Assembly (NCBI GenBank): GCA_949825025.1
Contig: OX463779.1
Location: 24,038,816-24,102,815, forward strand
DNA: 64,000 bases
Source of the DNA: Siphlonurus alternatus
Taxonomy: Eukaryota; Arthropoda; Insecta; Ephemeroptera; Siphlonuridae
Reading direction: 5' to 3'
The notes below the pieces were generated by a model that ran no database searches, was not told where the DNA came from, and worked only from the letters and a program-made list of their open reading frames with translations. The position numbers and the translations under genes were made by a program. Position 1 is the stretch's first letter; every line of letters begins with the position of its first letter. Positions 40,782 through 52,213 of the stretch are shown in pieces.

Positions 40782-40815
40782 TATAAAAGAGGCGAGTGGT
40801 GAGGATCAGCGGCAT
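40782..40815 (+). promoter_or_regulatory. Candidate core promoter: TATA box in a GC-rich island
   Basis: GTCTATAAAAGAGGCG (TATAAAAG at 40782-40789) lies in a CpG-rich island at 40540-40930. TCAGC (A at +26) and GGCATTCC (A at +32) are possible initiators. A five-run G4-forming tract lies about 180 bp upstream (40595-40615). Downstream come CAG-rich stretches and no convincing coding frame. Confidence 0.35.
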
Positions 40816-41375
40816 TCCTCCACCCGCAATCACGCCCAACAGTCTCCTAGCTGCTCTAATACCAAGACAAGACACTCACAAAAATATCTGTCCAGCAGCA
40901 GCAGCGGCAGTTATAAAGCAGCAGCTTAACAACTTTAATTCAATTCTCTTGTCACGTTTATATATAAACATATATTTTTATTTTATATAGAACCAATAAC
41001 ACAGTAATAAATTTAGTACAGTGAAATAAATTGAGTATTACATTTATATAATCTCATTTGAGTTAAAGTAATAAACACAATGCTGTAGTACCCTTTCTTT
41101 TTTTTTTTATTAATATTACTAGCAGAAGAAGTTTAATTTATTTCTGAAGTGCTAATCAAAATATACATTTCTCATTAATTAGTGCCTTAACATGTTGTTA
41201 TTACATCTATTTTTTTCCAACACAAGACATTAAAAATCAACCATATTCTGAAATGCTATCGTGCATCCAACTTTCATATGTCACAACTTTATCGAAATAT
41301 TATAATGAAATGTAAATTTCATACAAAATAGCTGTTAGCATAATTATATTTGCTTTAACAAACACAAATAATCAG

Positions 41376-42290
41376 AATGTAAATCTTCACTCCTTAGCAT
41401 GGGTATGCAACCAGGCCAACACCAAATATTATATGCACATGACATATTACTTTATACTTTTATTCAAATTAGAACTACAACTACGCCTCAAACAGACTCG
41501 TTATAAACGTCTGTGTTATACTTGCTACTTAAACATATCCATGATCTCAGTACAACTGATCATCGCTATAAATCTTCAGTTTGGCTGGCCTTGCACTCAC
41601 GTGATGACGTTTGGTCAGTAGCCGAGCACGCCCTCAAGTGCCGCGTGCCGCCTCCTCTTCCAGCACCGTGCGCCAAATGTGGAGGCGCTGCAGAGCAATC
41701 AGCAGCAGTCGTGACCCGCACCACGCATCACTGGCCGCCAGCCCGGCAGCCACGCGAGCCTCCCGTCACTTGTATGCAGTCAGTACTCAGACTGTATGTA
41801 CTTCGTGATACAGTCTTGAGTATGAGTGAGATCACTATTTGCGAACTCTCTTTATCAGTAGTCACTTTATTTAGCAACTTCTAGACAACCAATTACTTTT
41901 AGAATTGAGGCATCAAATTTTATTTGTCAATTTTTTTAAAAATACATGTAACTAAATAATTAAAAAAGGAATTCGCAGTTTAAAAAAAGGAAGTATATGA
42001 ACACTCCTAAAGTTATGCAACTTTCTCGACGCCCAAAAATATTAAAATCGGATGAGAGACTTCAACGCCCGCATGAAACATTAATAATTATAATAAAAGC
42101 CGTATCCTGCCAAGAGTTCTATATAATGTAATACTAAAAATTATTAAAATACTTAACAGTATTTGACATATAAACACTAAATAGAGAATATATTTGTGCA
42201 AGCGAATCTAAAAGCTTCATAATACATATCCCTCCCATCATAAAATGTCCATTGTAAATCTTAACGCCTTAAAGGTATGCAAAAAGTTGT
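41376..42290 (-). repeat. Cluster of three AAGTTGCATA-type motif copies plus an accessory segment
   Basis: On the minus strand: 42290-42251 reads TTTGCATACCTTTAAGGCGT then TAAGATTTACAAT; 42075-42049 reads GGGCGTTGAAGTCTCTCATC; 42034-42001 reads GTCGAGAAAGTTGCATAACT then TTAGGAGTGT; 41425-41376 reads CTGGTTGCATACCCATGCTA then AGGAGTGAAGATTTACATT. The first and last share AAGATTTACA after the core, so the repeat extends past 40 bp. Confidence 0.55.
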
Positions 42291-42378
42291 GCATGCATAT
42301 TCAACTAATAATTATTAATGTTTAACAATCAAATATTAAATATGGATGATAAAATTGTTTCATAGCATCATTTCTATA

Positions 42379-42388
<10 letters not shown>

Positions 42389-42449
<61 letters not shown>

Positions 42450-42453
42450 TATT
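42389..42453 (+). repeat. (TA)n microsatellite
   Basis: About 65 bp of TA, preceded by a TGTGTG variant and broken once near 42442. Confidence 0.95.
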
Positions 42454-42639
42454 GTGTATGATTTTTGTAGTGTATGTATGCATGATTCATAATAAGATCA
42501 TTAATAATTTGCATACCCACAAGGGTGATATTCACAATTCTGCAATTAATGAACAATTTATTAAATGGACCTAGAATGCATCACCACTATATCGATATAT
42601 AAGAGTTTTTCTCATGATTTATTATCAGAATAGGATCTC

Positions 42640-42960
42640 TTGCATTTTGATGACAAGCAACACACATCATTACCAGAAGAAGACACGGTCACACGGCTCC
42701 TGTCATGTACCTGGAGGCTCAAGAAGAGCGCGAGACAGGGCGTGGAGGCGGGAGCGAGATGTGGGCGAGCTACTGCTGCCGTGATAATTACGCTGGTGGC
42801 CGCGACATAACGCAGACATGAACTTCTTGCTAACATCGCGGGCGTGGCGGTGGGGCCAGCTGCGCATGGATATGAGCTCTTCACGAGGGGACACGCCCAC
42901 TTGGTGACGTCACTTCGGGGCTCGAACCAAGACCCACCTGCTGCAGTTAACATGACGTCA
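42640..42960. promoter_or_regulatory. GC-rich island with two TGACGTCA sites 48 bp apart
   Basis: TGACGTCA occurs at 42905-42912 and 42953-42960, separated by a CTCGAACC-containing stretch and CTGCAG. A 123-codon open frame on the minus strand (42983-42612) has no splice or family support and is probably a by-product of the GC richness. Confidence 0.35.
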
Positions 42961-43264
42961 TTTACCCATGTCGTTCTTATCAATATTTATAAACCAACTT
43001 ATTAAGTATAGTGGGTACCCAGAACATGACGAGAAATAATGTTTTATTCACCATAAGTGTTGCTAATGTTACTTTCCATTAAGCTATATATGTTATCAGT
43101 ATTATCACGTTTCTATTAATTGTGAGACCATGCAAGCTAATGTTGGTAGAAATATATCATAGTTTAACTAATCTTTTGCGACATTGTTCATTTCACGGTG
43201 TTGCATTGGCATTGATTCGAATAATTAGTACTTGCAATTTGAAAACAATTAATATTTTTCACTT

Positions 43265-43348
43265 TTAATATATACATATATATATAATTATAAGTTATAA
43301 TTTATATTTTATAATATAATATATATATATATCATATATATATATTAT

Positions 43349-43397
<49 letters not shown>

Positions 43398-43410
43398 ATA
43401 TATATACGTA
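43265..43410 (+). repeat. Interrupted (TA)n / palindromic AT block
   Basis: Almost pure alternating A/T with several self-complementary interruptions (TATCATATATA, TATTATATTATAATA). It follows a short CA- and AT-rich lead-in. Confidence 0.9.
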
Positions 43411-44182
43411 GATTGAAACAAAGAAATCATTATCATCAGATATTGTACAGAAACACATCTTTGTCGGTCGAAAATATCTTTAATTACTTATATACAATCA
43501 ATTTTATTTCTTACAAATGCAAATATTTTTTACTTAAAAAAAATTGACTATATATATTTTTTATTACAGAACATTTTAAAAATTAAAACAAACAATTTTA
43601 AGAGTGTATTACATTGACATTTTTATTTATCTAACTCAATAATTAATACAACCTATTAATTAAAAATAAATTATATATTTTTTTATATATAGTGTAGACT
43701 CTCAATAAAAAATAATTACCTAATGGCAAAAAGACATCAAGTATTAATAAAATTATAGAGTTGAAATTTTATTCTTGATCATTTCTTATACATCATCGTT
43801 ATATTACAACATATATATAAAATATATTTTTATTCTATTTTATATTACATCAAGAACACCTCATTGGCTATTCCTTTACTTTTTTACCAGAGACGGTGGT
43901 TGGCGGCATGCATGGACTCCGTCATTAGCAGGTAAATTGTTCTGACAGGTAAGCTGTATGAGAGAGAAGGCGACGCCCGATTCCACCAGAAAACACGTGT
44001 TTGACCACCCATAAATTACACTCATAATAATAGATCATAATATTATTAGAGCGTGTTTGTATATTATATTATATCCATGAAAAAAAAAATAATAAAAGAA
44101 AACGAGAAAAAAATATATATTTCTATAGTATTATAAATTAAGGAAATTTCGATGTGTATAGAACTTATTAATACAAGGATGA

Positions 44183-44196
44183 CAACTAGGTGGCAG
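44183..44196 (+). promoter_or_regulatory. CTCF-like motif
   Basis: CAACTAGGTGGCAG matches 13 of 14 positions of the animal CTCF core CCASYAGRKGGCRS. It lies in otherwise AT-rich DNA. Confidence 0.35.
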
Positions 44197-46598
44197 CAAT
44201 CACGAAATATTTTACTCCACGACGAATTAAAACGTAATTTATATAGGTAGCTATATAATGTAGTTTCTCTCACATGCGTGATACGGGTTTCAACCTTAAT
44301 TTAAAATCAAGTATATATAGTATATAAATATAGAGGCAGCGGTGGTGGCAGAGCCTTGTTGCTACTGTAAAATATCTATACGGCTCTTTATAGATTCCTA
44401 AACTAAACACGCAAGAAATCAAACGCTATATCAGATTTTAAATTAGAAATTTTAAACTGTATGTTTCTTTTTTATTATTATTAATTTATTCACCTTTAAT
44501 AATATGTTTTTTAATATGAAATATATGATAGTATTGAAGGTGCTATTAGGCGTTTTTTTTTTCTTATTTATGTTTTATAAAGTTATGTCAATTTCAATAA
44601 ATAAAAAGTTGTATATATGTATTATAATGATCAATTGATTTTAATCGAGTTTGATTTTTTTTATATAAGAAGAATCAAATAGTTGGTGCACGTTTGTATT
44701 ATTTTTTATATAATAATATATACAGAATATAATTATATTGCAATAGATTAAATTAGTTATGAAAAGATAATTAAACCAATGTAATATAAACTTTCTTTAA
44801 ATTAATATAATTATTTTTTCTTTCATTTTATTCTTATTCTGATTACAATTCGCTTTTTAAATATTTTATATATATACTTTCTACATAATATTATATTATA
44901 GCATAAAAAGAACTATTTATAGAAGTTTTAGAATTGATTTCAATGAACGATAGGTAGAAAACGCGTGAAGTTGTTTCGCTCGTTGCCTTGAGGTTGACTG
45001 AGGGCGATTGTTGAAAAAAAAAAAAAAAAAAGTGTGGTGCTGATGAGTGCTGGTTTGATGGTGGTAGCTCCTCGGGTTTACGGCCCTCTTCGCATTGTCC
45101 GACCAGCAAAAAAAAAGACCACAAGGTGACTACAGATCGCCTGGGGCCAAGCCACTGACCCCCAGGCTCATAGCCACGTACTTGTAGTCAACCCGCTTAA
45201 TTGAATTTCTACTGCTGCCCTGCATAATTATCTCTACTACCTGCGTAGGGATCGTTCAAGTGTCTTTCATTTGCAAGAATTCTTGTAAAAACAATATGTA
45301 TAATTCATATAGTAAATACAGAAGTTATAGCAAAAAGAAAATGTTTATGTTAAATATCATGCAGCTATTTAAATAGAAAATTCCTCGTGATATATTCAGA
45401 AGCATGTTGTAAAATAATAAAGTCTGCATGATAAAGTACAAAAATATTTTTCCGTAGCCAACACACTTAATTGACATCAACAGAATATTATATATTTTTT
45501 TTTATTATGCCTAAGGGAAAAAGTTATTATACATGGTGAGCGTTAATCCAAAGCTTTCAGTACCCGTAATTTAATAATAGTACCACCCAGGATGCAAGGT
45601 AAAGGAGAGGGAGAAAATATTATTTAATAACAATAGTACACTTAGAAACTACTGTATAATATTAATAATACTGTATAATTAATTTAAAAGACCAGTGATT
45701 AAATTTAGAGTTGAATAGAATTTGTGCAGTTAAAAAAAATATAATCATACAAAATAGAATAATATTAACAAAATTTTAAATTTAAAAATAACGTTTAATG
45801 TTACATTTTCATTTGTTAATAGTGATATTTTTCAGTGTAAAATATCTAGTTGTATGGAATAATACTTTAAATACTATAATTTATAAAAGAGTTTTCTTTA
45901 TTGAATTTTTATTACTATTTAATAACAATAAAGAAGGAGAAAAAAAAACAAGTTACAAAACTGTTCTACTGATTACGCAATACATTTTTTTTTTTTACTT
46001 TAATTATTTCCACTGCTTCAAATACATGTTTCTATAAAGTAAAATAAAAGAAGAGGGTTTGTTGCATACATACATGTCGTCAGAGTTTGATCCTAGAGGT
46101 CATTATGGTAACGATGCTCTTGTGCATATACATGCCATCCCAACAATGGAGTAAGTTGGTGCTCTTTGCAGACGCGTCTTGTCAAAGCCTTCTTAACGAC
46201 CTAAGCTGCTTGATCACGTATATATAATATATATAAAAACGAACTCACGAAGTATATCTGTGCAGGACTCTTGGAATGCTGAGTGGTCTAAAGTTAAAAA
46301 TATACTCTGCAGAAGTCTTCTTATATAATATAAAATACCCTGAGGGCTTTTCTCAGGAGCTGTGTGCGCCCTCAGGGTTGTAGAAGATCATAAACAAAGC
46401 ATTCGTAAAATCCGGTTTCTCAATGCAGAAAGTTGTGTGATTGATTGCTATATGTTTTTTTTTCTTCTTCTTCTTCTGGTACTATGTTGACGAGTTATGA
46501 ATTTATCTCTTACTATGCTGTATAAGGAAATATTGACGTTGGTAATAATAACAATAAGAAATACTTAACAATTAAATTAATGTTATTATTGTTGTAAT

Positions 46599-46916
46599 AT
46601 ATAATGGAGTACCGACCTCAAAATTTTTTATAGCAGAAATGGATAGAGGATAAAAAGTTACGTTACTCTGATTTTTGTCAGATTTTTTAGGGACCGGGAA
46701 GTATTGCTAAAAAGTTTTGGCGAGGTCGGGTTCGAATCCACGTCCCTTTTGGGTCCTATCTTTTATTAAGAGAGGCGGCACTTTTTCTGCACTTTCAATA
46801 ATTTTTAAAAAATAGTTGCCGGGCTCTAAAAAATCTGAAAAAAATCAGAGTAGCATAACTTTGCACCTTCTATCCATTTCTGCAATAAAAAAATTGTGGT
46901 CGGTACTCCATTATAT
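46599..46916. mobile_element. MITE of about 318 bp with TA-flanked TIRs and an internal pol III B-box
   Basis: The terminal inverted repeats begin TAATGGAGTACCGACC and are preceded by TA on both sides, which suggests a TA target duplication. The right half, read on the minus strand, aligns with the internal part of the element at 23889-24202 (CAGATTTTTT, CCCGG, AATTATTGAAAG, AAGATAGGACCC). The centre contains GGTTCGAATCC (46729-46739), a perfect pol III B-box, but I find no A-box at tRNA spacing. No ORF is present. Confidence 0.75.
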
Positions 46917-47500
46917 GATGAAAATATATAATTATATGAATTAACAATTACTATCTTTATTTGATTGTTTTGTTTTAAGTTTTAATAATTTAAAGTTTTT
47001 TTTTATAATTGTTAGAATGTCGAATTTTTTCTGCTTCATATTTTTTTTACTGTAAAACAGCACATTCTGGAAAGATAAAAAAACTGGAGAAACACCCAAG
47101 CCTATGTAGATTGTAATCGCAACGATAAATCATATAATGATAGCCGCATTAGCAACATGACCGGCTACATAAATGTTGTTTAACAAGTTTATCCACAATT
47201 TCACGATGAAGTTTACTTCCCATTAAAAAACGTGATTGCGAGGAACTTAACTTCTTCCCAATTTTTTTTCCTTTTTATCTTCCCGTTATGTCCAGTAATT
47301 TTCAAGACAGAAGTTATTACTTAAATTTTTATACGAATAGTCCGCATCTATAATTTTACAGTATTTGTTATCAGAAGTTTAAATATTTCTTTGATTTTTT
47401 TTTCAGATTTAATTATTATATTTTTCTTTGGTATAATTTCTAACTTTCCGTTACTATAATATTTTCTAATTAAAAATTTCAGATATCCAACTCATAAAAC

Positions 47501-47540
47501 ACTCGAAGAAGTTGCATCCTCTATGTAGACTTCTGATCAA
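47501..47540 (+). repeat. Single copy of the AAGTTGCATA-type motif
   Basis: ACTCGAAGAAGTTGCATCCT is followed by a CTATGTAGACTTCTGATC segment. The core is conserved but the 3' part differs from the other copies. Confidence 0.35.
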
Positions 47541-47649
47541 TAACATTTCACCAGATGACATAGAAATTAAATTAAAGAAAACATTGCTTTAACAAGAAAA
47601 AGAAGAATATTTTATATCTGATTTCTTACTGATATGCCCTGATGGTTAC

Positions 47650-47651
<2 letters not shown>

Positions 47652-47683
<32 letters not shown>
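47652..47683 (+). repeat. T32 homopolymer
   Basis: Thirty-two consecutive T. It could be an old retroposon poly(A) tail on the minus strand, but no element body was recognised beside it. Confidence 0.95.
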
Positions 47684-47689
<6 letters not shown>

Positions 47690-48339
47690 GAAGGACTAAA
47701 ATTACGAATAAAAGTGCACATTATTTTTAATTCATACAACACACAACCACACATCTTTATTCATTTGCAGCAACCAGAAAGTTTGCATGTTGTATTTTTT
47801 TTTAAACCAATATAATGAATGAATTTGTTTTATTTTGAATTTTATTTACATTAATTAAAGTTTTTCTGATATACGACAATAAAACTTATTTTACCGTAGT
47901 ATATTTTATGAAATTTTGCATGAAGTAAAAATCTATCTAAGAACTTATTTAATTATTTTAGTTACTAAAATAATATAAAAAATACAGAAAATTTTTATAT
48001 GCAATGCTGCTCACGACTACATAGTACTTAAATAAGTATGCAGCTTTTTTTTCTCGTTGAAGATGATATGAAACTTCCTCGATATTTTAATTGTTTCTCG
48101 GCGCGCGGATGAGATCTTCCTGGCTCTTCAACTAACAATCCCTTGTGCTTGGTGTGACCTGGATTGTCACTGGCCGGTCGATCTGCATGACACGTCCCGC
48201 TTCCCACGACCAATTCTTCACTGCACCACTACAGTGTGTCCAAGGAGTACCGTGAAAACAGGTTCCAATGTAAAAAGAACGAAGATTTAGCTTTAGGGAG
48301 TTAGCTGGACACGAAGACGATGTTTAGACTGCACGTTGC

Positions 48340-48682
48340 TTTAGGCTGAAGGAATCAGAGCAGATTAATATTATATCCTCTCATGAAGCTATAAAAAAAA
48401 AATCATCTCCCTACTACAACTTAATAAGTGTATATTAACCGGACCAGTGAGTAAGTTTCATATTTGATATATTTTTTTGTTCAGTGATGGTGGGAATCAG
48501 ATCATTGTCTTCCCTTTCGTTTAATGACAAAAAAAAATGTTGTCTTATAGCGTCGCCACAATCTGCACTGATATAAATCGTATCAAATGGACCAAACAAG
48601 TTCATCTTCACAGCTTCCAAACACGATTGACCAGCTCAATGACTGCGGGAAGCAGATCATCATCTTCTCTTTCAATAAATTA

Positions 48683-48723
<41 letters not shown>

Positions 48724-48870
48724 AATCCTAGCCAAACTGGACACACTAATTTATATCAACGAGAAAGATTTGATCGTTCTATGCAGATTTAACTACACAT
48801 CGTTGGTCATCATTAAATTTAATGTTGACCGCGGGAATCGGAACAAAGTTCTACCTTTAATTGCGTCGGA
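48340..48870 (+). repeat. Diverged tandem array, ~140-180-bp unit with A-rich tails
   Basis: The motif GGAATCAGAKCA occurs near 48351 and 48492, GGGAAGCAGATCATCATC near 48648 and GGGAATCGGAACAAAG near 48831. The first three are followed by an A-run. The A-run of the third unit has expanded to 38 A (48684-48721). GCTGGACAC- or ACTGGACAC-like segments lie between units. Divergence is high, so the number and limits of units are uncertain. Confidence 0.4.
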
Positions 48871-50690
48871 GAAAATTAAGAAATACCCTTATATAAAAAA
48901 AATGTCGATTAGAATGTATATTGAAACAATAAGGGAACCGCGGGAACTGGAGCATTTTGATCTCAACATTTAGTAAGAAAATAAAAAGTCATCCTCCCTT
49001 GCCAGAAGTTAGAGAAAGGAGTATTTGTGAGAGTTCTTCCTCCCCACATTCAACAGGGATGTGGGAACGAGAGCATCAGTTGTTTGGGCTTTTCCTGACG
49101 GGGCCCAGCACCTTTCATGTACCGACCACTCCACCTACGTGGCCCGCAGCAATTACTTGCCAAACTACAGGATAAACCAATAATTATGTTGCGTATCGAC
49201 TGTCATCTTTCAGGTGGCCTTTCCATGTTAAAAAATGATATTTTTTATTGTAATATAAAAATTATCTCATTCACGTCATATAACTAAAATTAAGCTGTCA
49301 GTAAATTACAGTTAATTTCATGTCTATTTTTTATATTACATAATATATACCAGCATGGATAATAAAAATATAAAGGCTAAATCTTGCATCTTATTTACTT
49401 GAAAAAAAAAAACTCAATTTTCATTAATATGTTTTCAAGTAACGTATTAATACACCGTTTTTTTTATTTATACAAAAAGTTAACAAATTATAATACTACC
49501 ATGCATGCATCTAGAGTATATGAAAAATGAGATGATTATATTATATATTGTTATTACTATATATAAAAATACAAATTATTTTATATTGGCATGGCATTGT
49601 TACATTGATAATAAGTGTAATATCTTTTTTTAAATCTGCTTCTGATGTTACAGCGGTGATCATTTATTTTTTATCAATCAAGAATGCAAAAAGGTCCAAC
49701 AGATCAGATCGTGTGGAACTGGCGATCGAGTTTGGGTTTTTCCTCACTCGAAGAAAACTTCATCAATGCTGCAAACTTTCTGGCAACCTAAAAAGATTTT
49801 ATAATATTTAAACTTTTGATAGATATTCAAAGATTAAATATTTTTATTTTATATTTAGTTCGTTATCATTGCCAAAGGGTACTCATTGTTTTAATAATTC
49901 AGTAGCGTGTGATATATAAAGCAGGTATATATATGTATATATACCGATATATACGATGGTTTATATACACAGTCAAGTGTTGTACGGTAGCACGGCCCAC
50001 GCCCATCAAGCAGACCACTTAACCCTGGGCCTCAATCGCGAGCATGCAAGTCAGCCAGGTTTAAGCCTTAGGCCAACTTTAGAAGTACCATAACTGAATT
50101 AATGAGTCACGATCATTATTATATACCACACCACCATGAGTGTTTGAATTAGAGTTTTTTTTAAAGCTCTTTAATCTTAAAAATGACCGAAATATCAAAT
50201 CAAATATTTAATTTTTAATATAAGAAAATTGTATACATTAGAAAATAGGAACTAATATTTAGGGCTTGTAAATTACTGCTACCAGTATAATATTTATATA
50301 ATTTTAAAATAAGGCAGTTTGCATAATCAAATTTATTTTTTAATAAAAAAGAATCTCTGTCGTGTTGAAATAGCTGCAAATATGCGCATGCGGGATTGAT
50401 GTAATTTGAACACATCATTCATGTTAATGCACTCACAAGCAAGCATGTAGCCTTAAGCAATGAACTGATTATTTTTTGTATTTTGTGACTCGTAATTTCT
50501 TAAATTGGAAAACTATGTTGGTTTTTAACCAATTATGGTTGAGCACCAGGATATAATAGATTCATAGTAAAATTTATATATAAGCAAGTCCGTTTCTTTA
50601 ATGTATTTTAGATAATATTGAAATACACAAAAATAAAAAATAAAAAAAGTAAACACAAAAATGTAGTACTATGCAATATGTACAAATTTG

Positions 50691-50720
50691 CCCCCCCCCC
50701 CCCACACACACACACACACT
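50691..50720 (+). repeat. C13 homopolymer followed by (CA)n
   Basis: Thirteen C then about nine CA units, changing to ACTCACTCC. Confidence 0.95.
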
Positions 50721-51812
50721 CACTCCTTTCTTTACACTGTACTAAAATATAACAAATGTTCAATCCAGCTTTACTTTAACATGGTCTGATTGGATATTTT
50801 TATTTGAATGAAATGTACACCTTTTTTCTCCAAGGATCTACAAATGAAAATAAGGAGTAATCCAAGATTTGTGAGTTTCTATACATTGATAAAACGCATG
50901 GAGAATGAATGTTGTGAGCATATTTAGTAGAGGCCATTAATTCATTACAGATTAATTCACTTTACGTTACGATAGACTGCAGTGAAAATATGTTAAACAC
51001 AATCGAGTCATGAACAAGCATAGACGTTATCAGTAATAAAGTACACTAGCCTTAAGGCAAAAGTTTGTTAAACATAATATATTTCACTGCAATTTATATT
51101 CTTATTGTATTTTATGCGATGTTTTCTGTGTTCTCCAATTCAACTTGGAATGGTACTAGCACGGGACGAGCATACTGCAGTCGCGGGGCGGCGAGCACGA
51201 GCTCGGAACAATCAGCGCACGCCTCCTCGTGCAACAGCCCGCGCGGAACGAGCGACAAGTTAAACGACGCCGTAGCAGCGCGAGCCACCAACAAAAAGCA
51301 CCGGTCGCGGGCGTCAGTGCATGACGAATTGTCCCGCACAAGCAAGCAAGATTGTGTACCCTCAGGCAATTTCTGTAGGTGGCTATTGCGATTGACCCAA
51401 GTACATATATACACAACATTGCTGTTGAAAACATGAATAATGGTCTCAAATCAACAAACGTTCACTTCGCATTTAATGTTCTACAAGGGAAAAAAAGAAA
51501 GAAAATAACAACTTATATACTTATAGATCATTCTTTAAACTTTCTGTTGTTAAAATTAATGATCAAGAAATTGTAGATCAGTTATTTAATTATAATTTCA
51601 TTTTATATTTTTTAATGTTTTTCTGTCAAAAATAAATTAATAAACAGAATTATTTATAATAAAATTGTAATTTAATTTTTCAACAATTTAAGCACATTGT
51701 ATATATTATACAACTCATTCCATTTTTGTCATAAATGTCATTCATATGTGTTAACTTCCATGCTCCACTTAAAAATATGTATTATAATATACATATAGTG
51801 AAATTCAAGCTC

Positions 51813-52213
51813 TTAAAATGTACGGTAACTTGCTTCAAAAAATAAAATAAACAGAAAAATAAATATCAAGAGCATTAATTTGACGTGGGTGCGGTAGATT
51901 CCATACTCCTTAATTGTAAATACCTTTAACTCTATATAGTATATAAATATGTAAATGTGTGCCTGTACTCTTCTGAATTTCTCTGCTTGCAAGTTATTGG
52001 TCCACTCGGAGCCCCACAACAGGTCGACGTTATCAGGCTGCTGCGGGACGTGAGGTTCTCCGGAGCCCCGGGAGGCCTCAGACGGATGGTGGCGGTCCTG
52101 TGAACAGTTAGGCGACGAGCGGACCGCCAGGTCGCCGGAGGTCACCGCCGCGTACGCCAAGCCGACATCAGGCCGCCGCACGTACGGGTCAAAACACCTG
52201 GGCCACACTGGAC
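51813..52213 (-). CDS. Candidate exon, possible alternative last exon (weak)
   Basis: The longest open frame in the window (156 codons, 52283-51813, minus strand) overlaps a GC-rich island at 51962-52230. An acceptor-like CATATCTTCAAG precedes position 52213. Splicing there needs a preceding exon that ends one base into a codon, and the exon at 61155-60908 does exactly that. The GC-rich part contains DPYVRRPDVGLAYAAVTSGD and DNVDLLWGSEWTNNLQ, with roughly two thirds G/C at third positions. The 3' third is AT-rich and reads as an unlikely hydrophobic run, so if the exon is real it may end at an internal donor. No family is recognised. Phase agreement alone has a one-in-three chance. Confidence 0.22.

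Larger units (their letters stand above)
35401..41375. other. Non-coding, with the largest GC-rich island
   Basis: Islands: 35410-35960, 36540-37040 (largest, about 500 bp, open frames on both strands, internal TGTCCG repeats around 36950-37010), 37440-37640, 37880-38060, 38890-39260, 40140-40310 (TGACGTCA at 40140-40147) and 40500-40930. AT-rich DNA in between shows nothing else. Confidence 0.6.
42454..46598. other. Non-coding
   Basis: After the island at 42640-42960 come AT-rich DNA with the AT block at 43265-43410, small islands at 43880-44000 and 44960-45280, and 46050-46240, which starts with GTTTGTTGCATACATAC (46057), weakly like the dispersed motif. No exon is supported. Confidence 0.6.
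46917..51812. other. Non-coding
   Basis: Islands: 48020-48260, 49000-49180, 49970-50110 and 51130-51420 (very CpG-rich; open in one plus and two minus frames at once, so none can be favoured). The remainder is AT-rich with homopolymers. Confidence 0.6.

Noticed and set aside
40507..41884. ORFs of 122 and 123 codons at 40507-40875 (minus) and 41513-41884 (plus)
   Set aside because: They run across island borders, show no codon bias or recognisable motif, and overlap promoter-like sequence.
42918..42928. tRNA-like B-box (GGTTCGAGCCC) on the minus strand
   Set aside because: No A-box, no acceptor-stem pairing and no cloverleaf could be drawn.
48674..48721. AATAAA followed by A38, suggesting a retroposed mRNA
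   Set aside because: The signal is only 4 nt from the A-run, no target duplication was seen and the upstream sequence is a diverged tandem repeat.
51065..51449. ORFs of 97-123 codons on both strands
   Set aside because: One plus and two minus frames are open together because the island is CpG-rich and stop-poor. No splice pair or family favours one.
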